From the NCBI RefSeq assembly GCF_900100345.1, contig NZ_FMTT01000015.1:54004-118003 (forward strand): a stretch of 64,000 nucleotides of DNA, in the 5' to 3' direction. This DNA is from Paenibacillus tianmuensis. GTDB lineage: Bacteria; Bacillota; Bacilli; Paenibacillales; NBRC-103111. A program made the translations under genes and the position numbers. The notes beneath the pieces are model-generated. The model searched no databases, was not told the DNA's origin, and saw only the letters and a list, made by a program, of their open reading frames with translations. This document shows positions 1 through 7,433 of this stretch, piece after piece; within the stretch, counting starts at the first letter, position 1; every line of letters starts with the position of its first letter.

Positions 1-2
1 AA

Positions 3-320
3 GCCGACGTCTTTTGGGCCGGGGAAGCGTTCGAGCTATCGGCGACGGTGACCGATACCGGCACCAGCGCAACCAAGCCGCAGTCGGTCGACGCGACGCT
101 CTTGGATACCGGAGAACAGGTCGAGCTTGACTCTTCCGACCGCATTCGATTCAGCGGGCAACTGGTCAATCCGGATCATGCCCAATCGCTGCGCAGCGGC
201 CAAACCTACACGTTCCGTTTCCGCGTGTATTGGAGCAACGGATTGGTTCAGACCGACGATGTGCCGGTCAAAATTCAAGGCAGCATGTATGATGTGATCG
301 TCAATCAGATCCGGCATTGA
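3..320 (+). CDS. C-terminal end of an Ig-like/beta-sandwich protein (partial)
   Basis: The frame is open from the left edge to a TGA at 318-320, so the start lies outside the window. The visible ~105 residues alternate polar and hydrophobic positions, as expected of a beta-sandwich module of an extracellular or cell-wall protein (FWAGEAFELSATVTDTG, then YTFRFRVYW). No catalytic motif, membrane anchor or sorting signal is present at the C-terminus. The product cannot be named from this tail; the beta-rich call is an inference from composition. Confidence 0.55.
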   Translation, partial: ADVFWAGEAFELSATVTDTGTSATKPQSVDATLLDTGEQVELDSSDRIRFSGQLVNPDHAQSLRSGQTYTFRFRVYWSNGLVQTDDVPVKIQGSMYDVIVNQIRH

Positions 321-455
321 TAGCGCGAAAAATTCGTCCGCTTGTCTCTGAAACTAAGCGTCAGCGCGAGAATAGTCGCACATTTTCCCGCCCGGTTTGA
401 CGATATGAATCTAAACATTTACAATTTAAGGTAGGCATGTCAACCAGTCTACTGG

Positions 456-478
456 AGGCCCCCGACAGGGGGTCTTTC
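456..478 (+). terminator. Hairpin terminator after the first gene
   Basis: A GC-rich stem (GGCCCCC / GGGGGTC around a GACA loop) is followed by TTTCC, between the first gene and the nitroreductase. The T-run is short, so termination may be partial. Confidence 0.5.
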
Positions 479-517
479 CTATTCGCATTCCATTCCATTC
501 GGAGGTGTAACCATTTC

Positions 518-1252
518 ATGAACGCCGTAATTGATCTGCTCCAAAGCCACCGCTCCATCCGCAAATTCAAGGACGTTCCGCTGCAGCCGGAGCACATCAA
601 CGCCATCGTCGCTTCCGCTCAAATGGCCTCGACTTCAAGCAGCGTCCAAGCCTACAGCATCATAGCCGTGACCGACCCGGAGAAAAAGCAGGAGCTGGCC
701 CGGCTCGCCGGGAAACAGGCCTATGTCGAGCATTCCGGTCTGTTCCTGGTATTTTGTGCAGATTTGTACCGGCTCCACGAAGCGACTGAGCTGAACGGTG
801 AAACGTTCCATCAAAATACGGAAAGCTTCATCGTCGCCACCGTCGATGCGACGCTTGCCGCGCAAAATGCCGCCGTGGCCGCCGAATCGCTCGGATTCGG
901 CATCGTGTACATTGGCGGAATCCGCAACGCGCCAGAGGACGTCAGCCGGCTGCTCCAACTGCCCGAGCTCGTCTATCCGGTGTTCGGCATGTGTATCGGT
1001 GTGCCTGATCAAGAGCCCTCGTCCCGGCCGCGGCTGCCGCAGCAGGCCGTCCTGCACTATAACAGCTATCAAGTAGACGATGTACGGCAGCAGATCGAAA
1101 CGTACGACGAGACAATGCAGGAGTATTACCGGGAGAGAACCGGAGGCAAAACGGTGACCGCGTGGTCCAGAGGGATGGCGGACAAATTCCGGCAGCCGGT
1201 ACGTGCACATATGCGCAGCTTCTTGGAAGCCCGGGGCTTTAAGCTGGAATAG
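518..1252 (+). CDS. nfsA: NfsA-type oxygen-insensitive NADPH nitroreductase
   Basis: A 244-residue FMN-dependent flavoreductase of the NfsA/FRP group, cytosolic, reducing nitro compounds or quinones with NADPH. The N-terminus has the family's Leu-rich start and HRSIRKF motif (FMN phosphate contacts). FGIVYIGGIRN lies mid-protein, and the C-terminus carries the AWSRGMADKF and FLEARGF elements of this group. The ATG at 518 is chosen because GGAGGTG at 501-507 sits about ten bases upstream; the frame is open further 5' but has no better ribosome site. The gene appears monocistronic. The family call is firm; the physiological substrate is unknown. Confidence 0.9.
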   Translation: MNAVIDLLQSHRSIRKFKDVPLQPEHINAIVASAQMASTSSSVQAYSIIAVTDPEKKQELARLAGKQAYVEHSGLFLVFCADLYRLHEATELNGETFHQNTESFIVATVDATLAAQNAAVAAESLGFGIVYIGGIRNAPEDVSRLLQLPELVYPVFGMCIGVPDQEPSSRPRLPQQAVLHYNSYQVDDVRQQIETYDETMQEYYRERTGGKTVTAWSRGMADKFRQPVRAHMRSFLEARGFKLE

Positions 1253-1254
1253 CG

Positions 1255-1389
1255 CTATTGCGGCTTCCGTCGATCCACATATTTGAGCGCTTCACGGATA
1301 CTGAGCGGCGATAGCGCGGTTTCGGAGACGAACCTGCGGACCGCCGCTTCGTCTGTCTTGGAATATTCCCGGAGCGCCCAGCCGAATAA
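1255..1389 (-). pseudogene. C-terminal relic of an AlkD-type DNA alkylation repair protein
   Basis: The minus strand encodes about 44 residues ending at a TAG (1257-1255) that read FGWALREYSKT...VRRFV...LSPLSIREALK. This is the characteristic C-terminal HEAT-like repeat signature of AlkD/AlkC-family alkylpurine glycosylases (GWALREYSKT). Similarity stops abruptly near 1389, where the strand runs into the start of the oppositely oriented DUF6526 gene. The relic has no start or N-terminal 80 percent, so it is a deletion remnant. The open frame continues to 1512, but that part is antisense to a real gene. Confidence 0.6.
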
Positions 1390-1418
1390 AACTAACCTGA
1401 CTATGGGAGGAAAATCGT

Positions 1419-1853
1419 TTGGAAACCCAACAGTACGCCAACCATCGTAAATTTGATCCGCTGTTCCATTTCGTGCTTCTTTGGCTGACTTTGATCGTTC
1501 TCGTCGGCGCATTGGTTTATGCCGTCCGTTCCCTGATAGCTGGAGAAGGCGTTTCCGTTGCGCTGCTTCTGCTCGGGCTGAGCGTCATCGCTGCCATCTT
1601 GGTCATGCTGGTGCGGACGTACGCGCTTAAGGCTCAAGATCGGGCCATCCGGGCGGAAGAGCAGCTTCGGCACTTTATCCTGACCGGAAAGCCTATGGAT
1701 TCCCGACTATCGCTGCGGCAAATCGTCGCTTTGCGGTTCGCTGACGATCTGGAATACCCGGAGCTGTGCCGTAAAGCGGCGGAAGAAAACATGCGGCCGG
1801 ATGACATCAAGAAAGCGATCCGGACTTGGCGGGCGGATCACTACCGGCTGTAA
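1419..1853 (+). CDS. DUF6526-type small membrane protein
   Basis: A 144-residue protein with a TTG start at 1419, preceded by GGGAGG at 1405-1410. Two hydrophobic segments (about residues 17-38 and 44-66) form a hairpin in the membrane. A charged cytoplasmic tail follows, with RAEEQLRHF, an RLSLRQIVALRFADD stretch and a C-terminal amphipathic helix. This matches the DUF6526 family, whose function is unknown. Its 3' end overlaps the antisense ECF sigma relic by 13 bases, and an AlkD relic lies just upstream on the other strand, so the gene sits between two deletion scars. Confidence 0.75.
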   Translation: METQQYANHRKFDPLFHFVLLWLTLIVLVGALVYAVRSLIAGEGVSVALLLLGLSVIAAILVMLVRTYALKAQDRAIRAEEQLRHFILTGKPMDSRLSLRQIVALRFADDLEYPELCRKAAEENMRPDDIKKAIRTWRADHYRL

Positions 1854-2017
1854 CAAGCCGCAGCATCCATAGGACTCGCCCCCATTCCCCGAAGGAGGCC
1901 GTAAACTTTCTGTTTATAGCGATCGACCAAAAAGCAAAATTCTTGCTTGCTCCCTGCCACAATCCGATGAATAAGCTCTCGTTCCGACTCCTGCCGAATC
2001 TCGCGTTCTTCCACCAC
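1841..2017 (-). pseudogene. N-terminal relic of an ECF sigma factor
   Basis: A 58-codon minus-strand frame starts at GTG 2017 (or GTG 2014) behind AGGAGG at 2028-2023. It contains the ECF region 2.1 pattern ELIHRIVAGSKQEF...LVDRYKQKVYGLLRGMG. After GASPMDA the expected region 2.2 (E-DLTQETF type) is missing, and the frame ends after about eight unrelated residues inside the 3' end of the DUF6526 gene. Regions 2.2 to 4 are gone, so the product cannot be a functional sigma factor. The ribosome site and start are intact, which suggests a recent deletion. Confidence 0.7.
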
Positions 2018-2091
2018 TCGGTCCTCCTAGCGCTCTATACTGTATAGACGACGAACCGGAATCCAATCTCTCACCTTAGGGAGAAAAATAC

Positions 2092-2119
2092 GGAACTTTT
2101 CGTATCCGTACGTCGTCTA
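2092..2119 (+). promoter_or_regulatory. Candidate ECF-sigma promoter for the carboxypeptidase gene
   Basis: GGAAC at 2092-2096 and CGTCTA at 2114-2119, separated by 17 bases, resemble the -35 GGAAC/-10 CGTC pattern of ECF sigma promoters. CGTCGTCTAT (2111-2120) is the inverse of ATAGACGACG at 2044-2053, which sits in front of the ECF relic on the other strand. The -35 for the relic side is not clear. Confidence 0.4.
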
Positions 2120-2175
2120 TGTAATAAGACCGCTATAACGCGTGTGCATTTAAGTACAGAAAGGATTTGGCTCTA

Positions 2176-3075
2176 TTGAACTCTCGTCGAACGACCGCCG
2201 CAGCACTGCTGCTGGCCGCCATCATGCTCGTATCCGCCGCATGCGGAGACGGCGGCGGCAAAACGCAGGCCGACACCGCAGCCGGAACCTCGGCGGCTCC
2301 CGCCTCATCGAATACCGGCTCGACTGGCACTAGCGCAGATGCATCCAAGTCAAAACCGTCCGAGATACCTGCTGCTTCGACGAACGGACAGGTTCAAGCT
2401 TCTGATACCCCGGGGGTAAAGCAGACGGCTCAAACGGATACCAAATCCGGTAAGAAAACAGGTGATGTTCAGGTTGTCGCAAGCCCGGCGGACATTGCGG
2501 TTCTCGTCAACAAAACATACAAGCTGCCGGACAATTACAAGCCGCAGGACTTGGTTGACCCGAATGTTCCTTTTACGTTCAAAGAAAAGCTTGAAAAGCG
2601 CAAAATACGCAAGGAAGCGGCCGCGGCGCTCGAAAAGCTGTTTCAAGCGGCCAAAAAGGACAACCTTCCGCTGGCCGGCGTCTCCGCTTACCGCTCCCAT
2701 GAAACGCAGAAAACGGTGTATAACCGTTACGTGCAAAAAGACGGCGAAGCCGCGGCGAACAAATACAGCGCCAAACCGGGACACAGCGAGCATGAGACAG
2801 GGCTGGCCATCGACGTGGCCGGCAGCTCGGGCAAATGCGCGGCGCAGGATTGCTTCGGCGCGACCAAGGAAGCCAAGTGGCTTGCCGAGCATGCGGCTGA
2901 CTACGGGTTCATCATCCGGTATCCGGAAGGTAAAGAAAACATTACCGGTTACCAATACGAGCCTTGGCACCTCCGCTATGTCGGCGTAGACACCGCCAAA
3001 ACGATCGCCAAGCAAGGCGTGACGCTGGAAGAATACGTTAAGAACGCCGTGCCTGTTACGAAGCCAAAATCATGA
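2176..3075 (+). CDS. D-alanyl-D-alanine carboxypeptidase lipoprotein (VanY/M15B family)
   Basis: A 299-residue lipoprotein that trims D-Ala from peptidoglycan stem peptides. A signal peptide ends in the lipobox VSAAC, followed by a ~90-residue Ser/Thr/Ala-rich linker and the M15 zinc peptidase domain. YRSHETQ precedes the zinc motif H203-S-E-H-E-T-G-L-A-I-D213, and the third ligand His265 is in EPWHLRYVG. The TTG at 2176 fits AAAGGA at about 2159-2164 better than the TTG at 2167, which would be too close. The gene lies downstream of a candidate ECF promoter, consistent with cell-envelope stress control. It is followed by a strong terminator. Confidence 0.88.
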   Translation: MNSRRTTAAALLLAAIMLVSAACGDGGGKTQADTAAGTSAAPASSNTGSTGTSADASKSKPSEIPAASTNGQVQASDTPGVKQTAQTDTKSGKKTGDVQVVASPADIAVLVNKTYKLPDNYKPQDLVDPNVPFTFKEKLEKRKIRKEAAAALEKLFQAAKKDNLPLAGVSAYRSHETQKTVYNRYVQKDGEAAANKYSAKPGHSEHETGLAIDVAGSSGKCAAQDCFGATKEAKWLAEHAADYGFIIRYPEGKENITGYQYEPWHLRYVGVDTAKTIAKQGVTLEEYVKNAVPVTKPKS

Positions 3076-3093
3076 CCCGCTTCATAAAAAAAC

Positions 3094-3150
3094 GACAAAC
3101 GCCTGATTCTTTTTCCGCGAAGGATGAAGAATCAGGCGTTTTGTTTTTTT
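3094..3150. terminator. Bidirectional terminator
   Basis: A 14-base stem (AACGCCTGATTCTT / AAGAATCAGGCGTT) is flanked by A-run and T-run. It separates the convergent carboxypeptidase and stalk-lipoprotein genes. Confidence 0.85.
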
Positions 3151-3166
3151 CTCTTTGAGTCCTGTA

Positions 3167-4738
3167 CTACGGTTTATATATTTCGATGGAGTACACGCTT
3201 TCCTCTCCCTCGGTTTTCACCTTTGCGCCCAATTGCTCGGCCACGAAGCGGACCGGAACGTAGAGCGCGCCGTGTTTCATCGCGGCAGGTTCGCCCATGC
3301 TTTTGTCTGTGCCGTTCACCCGGGCCGTCGCGCTGCCCGCTTTCAATACGATCTCCGTCTGGGAGCTGGCGATAGTCATCGTTTTCGTCCCGGCATCCCA
3401 TACCACCTTATAGCCTAGCCCTTCCCCGAGTTCTCTCCCTTGCACATAAGCGGTATTATTGGACGAGATATAAGCGGTGTAATCGTAGGCCAGATAAGCC
3501 TCTGTCCCCCCTGCCTCTGCCCCTGATGCGCCGTCCAGATCGGATTCGGGCCAAATGTAGAAGTACAAATATTTCTCCGTGATCCGAAGCTGTTCCTTGA
3601 GCAGCTTATAGAACGCGGAATCCGGCTGCACAGCCTGTCTCAAGTTGTCCTCGTTCGATAAATCCTCGTACGGGATCGCATCCTTTGTGGAGATGATGTC
3701 CGGCTTCACATCTCCATTGATGTTCCAGCGGTCCATCCGAACGGTAAACTTGCCGCCGCGGATTTCGTCTTCCATACCTGCGGGACTTTGCACGGCGATC
3801 TCGGCGTTCCATCGGCGGATATGCTTGCTCTCGTCGACGAAGGCATCCATCTTGAGCTTCGTTTGGCTCAACATCTCCTGCTCCCAAGCTCTGCCCGCTT
3901 CGGAGGTCAAATAAAGCGCAATCGCTTTCGCCCCCGTATAGACCGATTCCGTACCGAGCTGCCGGTCTTGGAACAGCTCCTCGGCGAAGCCCAGTTCTTT
4001 TAGCTCCGGATGGAACTTATCGTAGATGACGACAGCCAGCTCACGCAAGCCTTGGTTGTCCAAAGCCACGTTTTTAAACATGGACCGGAATAACGAGGCA
4101 AACTCCTTTTCCGATACATCAAACCGGAGCTCATGTCCGCTTACCGTCTGCCCCTGAATCGTTTCCGTCTTCTTATCAACAGCAAAGGAGGTGGCGTTTG
4201 GAAGATTTTTGGAAAGCAAGCCTATTGCTTTCTTGGTCACCTCTTGTTGATCTGCCCAGTGCAGTTCCTTCATAAGCCTTTTCAGCCTATAGAACCAATA
4301 GTCATCGTACATCGTCAGCTCGTGAGACAGACCGGTCAGCTCGTTCGTACGCCAATCGGCAATAACAATCGGCTTGTTCGCGCCTTCCACGTTGAGCACC
4401 GCGCCGTTCTTATCCAAGGAAACGGCAAACGGAAGGTTCAGCTTGGCAGCAGAGAGCGAGCCTTTGGCCGACATCGTCTGCTCTTTTCGGTTCACCTTCA
4501 AGCTGGACACGTTTAATTGAAATCCGTTCCACAAGGCCAATCCTTCCTTGTCGAATTCGGACAAGGCATTCGTGTCTCCCACATCGTATTGAAGCCCCAT
4601 CGACAGCGAAGCCTCGTAGGTATCCGTCTTCCATTCGTTTTCAATGGCCTGATTCATATCCAAACCGCCAAGCGGCTGGCAGCCGGCCGTAAAAACAAGT
4701 GCTGCGCTCATGACCCATGCGCCGATTTTTTTAAACAA
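3167..4738 (-). CDS. Lipoprotein with C-terminal copper-amine-oxidase-type stalk domain
   Basis: A 523-residue predicted lipoprotein (lipobox FTAGC) starting at TTG 4738 behind GGAGA. The first ~400 residues form an uncharacterised extracellular domain. The last ~100 residues match the 'copper amine oxidase N-terminal domain' stalk module common on Paenibacillus surface proteins: TAYVQGRELGEGLGY, KVVWD, TMTIA, LYVPVRFVAEQLGA. No enzymatic motif is visible; the stalk domain name does not imply oxidase activity. The gene stands alone between two terminators. A role in envelope or wall binding is an inference. Confidence 0.75.
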   Translation of the reverse strand: MFKKIGAWVMSAALVFTAGCQPLGGLDMNQAIENEWKTDTYEASLSMGLQYDVGDTNALSEFDKEGLALWNGFQLNVSSLKVNRKEQTMSAKGSLSAAKLNLPFAVSLDKNGAVLNVEGANKPIVIADWRTNELTGLSHELTMYDDYWFYRLKRLMKELHWADQQEVTKKAIGLLSKNLPNATSFAVDKKTETIQGQTVSGHELRFDVSEKEFASLFRSMFKNVALDNQGLRELAVVIYDKFHPELKELGFAEELFQDRQLGTESVYTGAKAIALYLTSEAGRAWEQEMLSQTKLKMDAFVDESKHIRRWNAEIAVQSPAGMEDEIRGGKFTVRMDRWNINGDVKPDIISTKDAIPYEDLSNEDNLRQAVQPDSAFYKLLKEQLRITEKYLYFYIWPESDLDGASGAEAGGTEAYLAYDYTAYISSNNTAYVQGRELGEGLGYKVVWDAGTKTMTIASSQTEIVLKAGSATARVNGTDKSMGEPAAMKHGALYVPVRFVAEQLGAKVKTEGEESVYSIEIYKP

Positions 4739-4819
4739 CGGGCATCTCTCCTTCAGTAGTCTTACGTACTTGACTAAAGATTCGATGAGATGGAACGGAT
4801 TTCCTCCTGCCGTGCCTTT

Positions 4820-4858
4820 GCAAAAGAAAAAAGACGTTCCCGCAAAACGGAAACGTCA
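4820..4858 (-). terminator. Terminator of the yeiH-like gene
   Basis: On the minus strand GACGTTTCCG/CGGGAACGTC forms a stem overlapping the stop codon and is followed by TTTTTTC. Confidence 0.8.
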
Positions 4859-5863
4859 CATTTGGCCGGTCAGCGTGCCGACCGCATATCCGCTGACGGA
4901 GACGACCAACCAGACGATTAAGCCGAGAATCATCGGTCTTACCCCGGTTGCGGTCATCTGCCGGAAATCGGCGGATAAGCCGACCGCAGTCAACGCCACC
5001 ACGATCATAACCTGCGCCGCCACATGAATCCACTGCAAAAGCTGCTCCCCGAAAAGTCCGAGCGTGTACAGCAGCGAAGCGGCGAGAAACCATAAAATAA
5101 ACCAAGGAAATACCTGCTTGACCGAAAACGATCCTCCCGCCGTGCCGGCAGCTTCCCGCTTCTTGCTCCAACCGACGACGACCGCCATAATGATCGCAAT
5201 CGGCACGATCATCGTGGTGCGCGTCAGCTTAACGATGGTAGCGTAATCCCCGGCGGCGGTGCTGAACGCATACCCTGCGGCGACGACGGAAGAAGTATCG
5301 TTCACCGCGGTGCCCGCCCATAAACCGAAGCCCGCATCGGATAAGCCGAGCGCGTGCCCAAGCGCCGGAAAAACAAGGACCGCGACGATGTTGAACAAGA
5401 AGATCGTCGAGATCGAATACGCGATCTCTTCTTCCTTCGCTTCGATGACCGGCGAGATGGCCGCGATCGCCGAACCTCCGCAAATGCCGGTGCCCGCGCC
5501 GATTAACGTCGCCATGCGCGACGGAATCCGGAGCAGCCGTCCGAATCCGTAGGCCGCGGCGAACGAAAGCAGCAGCGTGACGATCATGACCGCGAACGTC
5601 TCCGTGCCGGTCTTCCATACCTCCGACAGACTGAGACGGCAGCCGAGCAAAATAATTGCCCATTGCAGCACTTTTTTGGAGCTAAAACGAATGCCCTGCC
5701 ATGTATTTTGCGGCTTGCGCCATAGATTGTTCACCAGGATACCGATCACGATGCCGAAAACCGAGCCGCCGATCAGCGGAAACAGCAGGCCGAGCCCGTA
5801 AGACACAGCCGCAATGACTCCCGTGAGCGCAAGACCCGGGCCGAGCGATTTCAATCCATTCAT
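4856..5863 (-). CDS. YeiH-family putative sulfate/anion exporter
   Basis: A 335-residue polytopic inner-membrane protein of the YeiH/UPF0324 family, with about ten hydrophobic helices. Recognisable family segments are GIVIGILVNN near residue 40, LGCRLSLSEVW, GAGTGICGGSAIAA (the family's Gly-rich hallmark), AGTAVNDTSSVVAAGYAFS and LTRTTMIVPIAI. Some homologues export sulfite/sulfoacetate-derived sulfate, but substrate cannot be assigned here. It is preceded by GGGGGGAACACCT near the ATG and has its own terminator, so it is probably monocistronic. Confidence 0.88.
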   Translation of the reverse strand: MNGLKSLGPGLALTGVIAAVSYGLGLLFPLIGGSVFGIVIGILVNNLWRKPQNTWQGIRFSSKKVLQWAIILLGCRLSLSEVWKTGTETFAVMIVTLLLSFAAAYGFGRLLRIPSRMATLIGAGTGICGGSAIAAISPVIEAKEEEIAYSISTIFLFNIVAVLVFPALGHALGLSDAGFGLWAGTAVNDTSSVVAAGYAFSTAAGDYATIVKLTRTTMIVPIAIIMAVVVGWSKKREAAGTAGGSFSVKQVFPWFILWFLAASLLYTLGLFGEQLLQWIHVAAQVMIVVALTAVGLSADFRQMTATGVRPMILGLIVWLVVSVSGYAVGTLTGQM

Positions 5864-5986
5864 AGGTGTTCCCCCCGATTCCCCATGTACTTCCGACAGG
5901 TGTAATCGTAAGAGATTCGGGGGGAAAACACAAATACGAATCCTTGATGCTATAAATAAGCTTTTATTATGATTGACGGGATGGCT

Positions 5987-6271
5987 TCAAACTTTGATCG
6001 TGAAGAGGCGGTACAGAAGCGCGATGACGGCACCGGTCCAGAAAAGCGCGGGAAAATGCAGCCAAGCGGCCGCCCCGCCGGTGACGACAACGATCAGAAG
6101 GGCTATCAAAGAAGGATACAGACGGGAAGCGGCAGCCGTGCCGTCCCAATAAGTCAAAGCGTCCAGCAGCCGGTCTTGCGTCTTCGCCTCGGCTCCGCAG
6201 TGAGGGCAGATCGAAGCGTCCAAGGGCTGAACGCCGGAGCAGTGAGGACAACGTGCCGTCATCGGAATCAC
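5987..6271 (-). CDS. Small zinc-ribbon membrane protein
   Basis: A 94-residue protein with an N-terminal double CxxC zinc ribbon (CPHC...CPHC, residues ~8-26) and two hydrophobic segments (about 53-70 and 74-90). GTG at 6271 follows AAAGGA closely; an in-frame ATG at 6262 is an alternative start. No enzymatic motif is present. Such proteins are usually annotated as zinc-ribbon domain proteins of unknown role. It stands alone between the mgl operon and the yeiH-like gene on the same strand. Confidence 0.65.
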   Translation of the reverse strand: MIPMTARCPHCSGVQPLDASICPHCGAEAKTQDRLLDALTYWDGTAAASRLYPSLIALLIVVVTGGAAAWLHFPALFWTGAVIALLYRLFTIKV

Positions 6272-6348
6272 CCATTCCTTTCGGTTAATTCATAGTTATT
6301 TTATCGGATAAATAAAGATATTGCAATCCTCCTTGGGGCCTAACGCAA

Positions 6349-6382
6349 AAAAAACTTGCCGCCTATGCGACAAGCTTTTTGC
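6349..6382 (-). terminator. Terminator of the mgl operon
   Basis: On the minus strand GCTTGTCGC / GCGGCAAG forms a hairpin followed by eight T, directly after mglC. Confidence 0.85.
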
Positions 6383-6389
6383 GACTTTC

Positions 6390-7400
6390 TTATTTTTTCG
6401 CTAAATACTTACGAATATCAAAAGCGACGGCGGCGACGATGATCAGCCCTTTAATAATAAGCTGCCAATACGGGCTGACGCCGATGAAGGTCAAGCCGTA
6501 GTTGATGACGCCGAAGATGAGCACACCGGCCAGCACGCCCGGCACGGTTCCGATCCCGCCTGCCGTCGATACGCCGCCGACCACGCACGCGGCAATCGCG
6601 TCAAGCTCGTACATGTTGCCGTAGTTGTTCGTCGCGCCGCCCGTACGGGCCGCTTCCAGCACGCCGCCCAAGCCGTACAGCGCGCCTGCGATCGCATAAA
6701 TATAGATCAGGTTGCGCTTGACGTTAATCCCGGAGACGACCGCCGCTTGGCTGTTGCCGCCGATGGCGTACATATTTTTGCCGAGCCGCGTCTTGTTGAA
6801 AATGACCCAGACGACAAAAGCGACGACGATCGCGATGATGACGATATACGGCAGCGAATACGGCCCGTTCGGTCCGACGAAGCCGGTGCCGATGGTTGTG
6901 AAGTCCTGGCGCAAACCGGCAATCGGCTGCGATTCGTTCGGCTTCAAATCGAAGTAGATCGAGTTGGCCCCGTAGACGATGACCATCGTGCCCAGCGTCG
7001 CGATGAACGGCGGCACGCTCAGTCTGGATACGATCCAGCCGTTGATCAAGCCGACGAGCAGCCCTGCAGCAATCCCGATCAAGATCGGCGCCCAGACGGG
7101 CAGATCGGGCATATCCGGAAAAAAGCGGCGCGGGTAGTCGGCCGTCTGCAGCATGGAAGCGGACAATACCGCCGTCAACCCGACGACGCGACCCGCGGAT
7201 AAGTCGGTTCCTCCCGTAATCAGCACGAACGCAGCTCCCAGCGCGATAATGGCGCGGGTCGAGTTTTGCAGCAAAATGTCCCGCAAAATATCGACCGACA
7301 GAAACCGCGGATCGGACGCCGCAATGCCCGCTACGAGAAGGATCAGAACGAAATAAATCGCGTATTGCGTAAAAAAATGATTCAGCTTTCCCGTCCTCAT
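6390..7400 (-). CDS. mglC: Galactose/methyl-galactoside ABC transporter permease
   Basis: A 336-residue membrane subunit of the Mgl/Rbs sugar ABC transporter class (BPD_transp_2). The family motif ITGGTDLSAGRVVGLTAV is near residue 60. The cytoplasmic coupling segment GLGGVLEAARTGGATNNYGNMYELDAIAACVVGG contains the conserved NYG-ELDAIAA pattern; about eight to ten helices are predicted. It is the last gene of mglB-mglA-mglC, 33 bases after mglA, with the terminator right after it. The MglC label rather than RbsC rests on the YFDLKPNESQPIAG and FGVINYGLTFIGVSPYWQ elements and the MglB-like partner. Confidence 0.88.
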   Translation of the reverse strand: MRTGKLNHFFTQYAIYFVLILLVAGIAASDPRFLSVDILRDILLQNSTRAIIALGAAFVLITGGTDLSAGRVVGLTAVLSASMLQTADYPRRFFPDMPDLPVWAPILIGIAAGLLVGLINGWIVSRLSVPPFIATLGTMVIVYGANSIYFDLKPNESQPIAGLRQDFTTIGTGFVGPNGPYSLPYIVIIAIVVAFVVWVIFNKTRLGKNMYAIGGNSQAAVVSGINVKRNLIYIYAIAGALYGLGGVLEAARTGGATNNYGNMYELDAIAACVVGGVSTAGGIGTVPGVLAGVLIFGVINYGLTFIGVSPYWQLIIKGLIIVAAVAFDIRKYLAKK

Positions 7401-7433
7401 AAGCCCGGTTCTCCTCCTTCGCGATGTCCTCTT

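Noticed and set aside
1255..1512. 85-codon minus-strand frame as an intact small gene
   Set aside because: The N-terminal half is antisense to the DUF6526 gene and unrelated to AlkD; only the C-terminal half is a relic.
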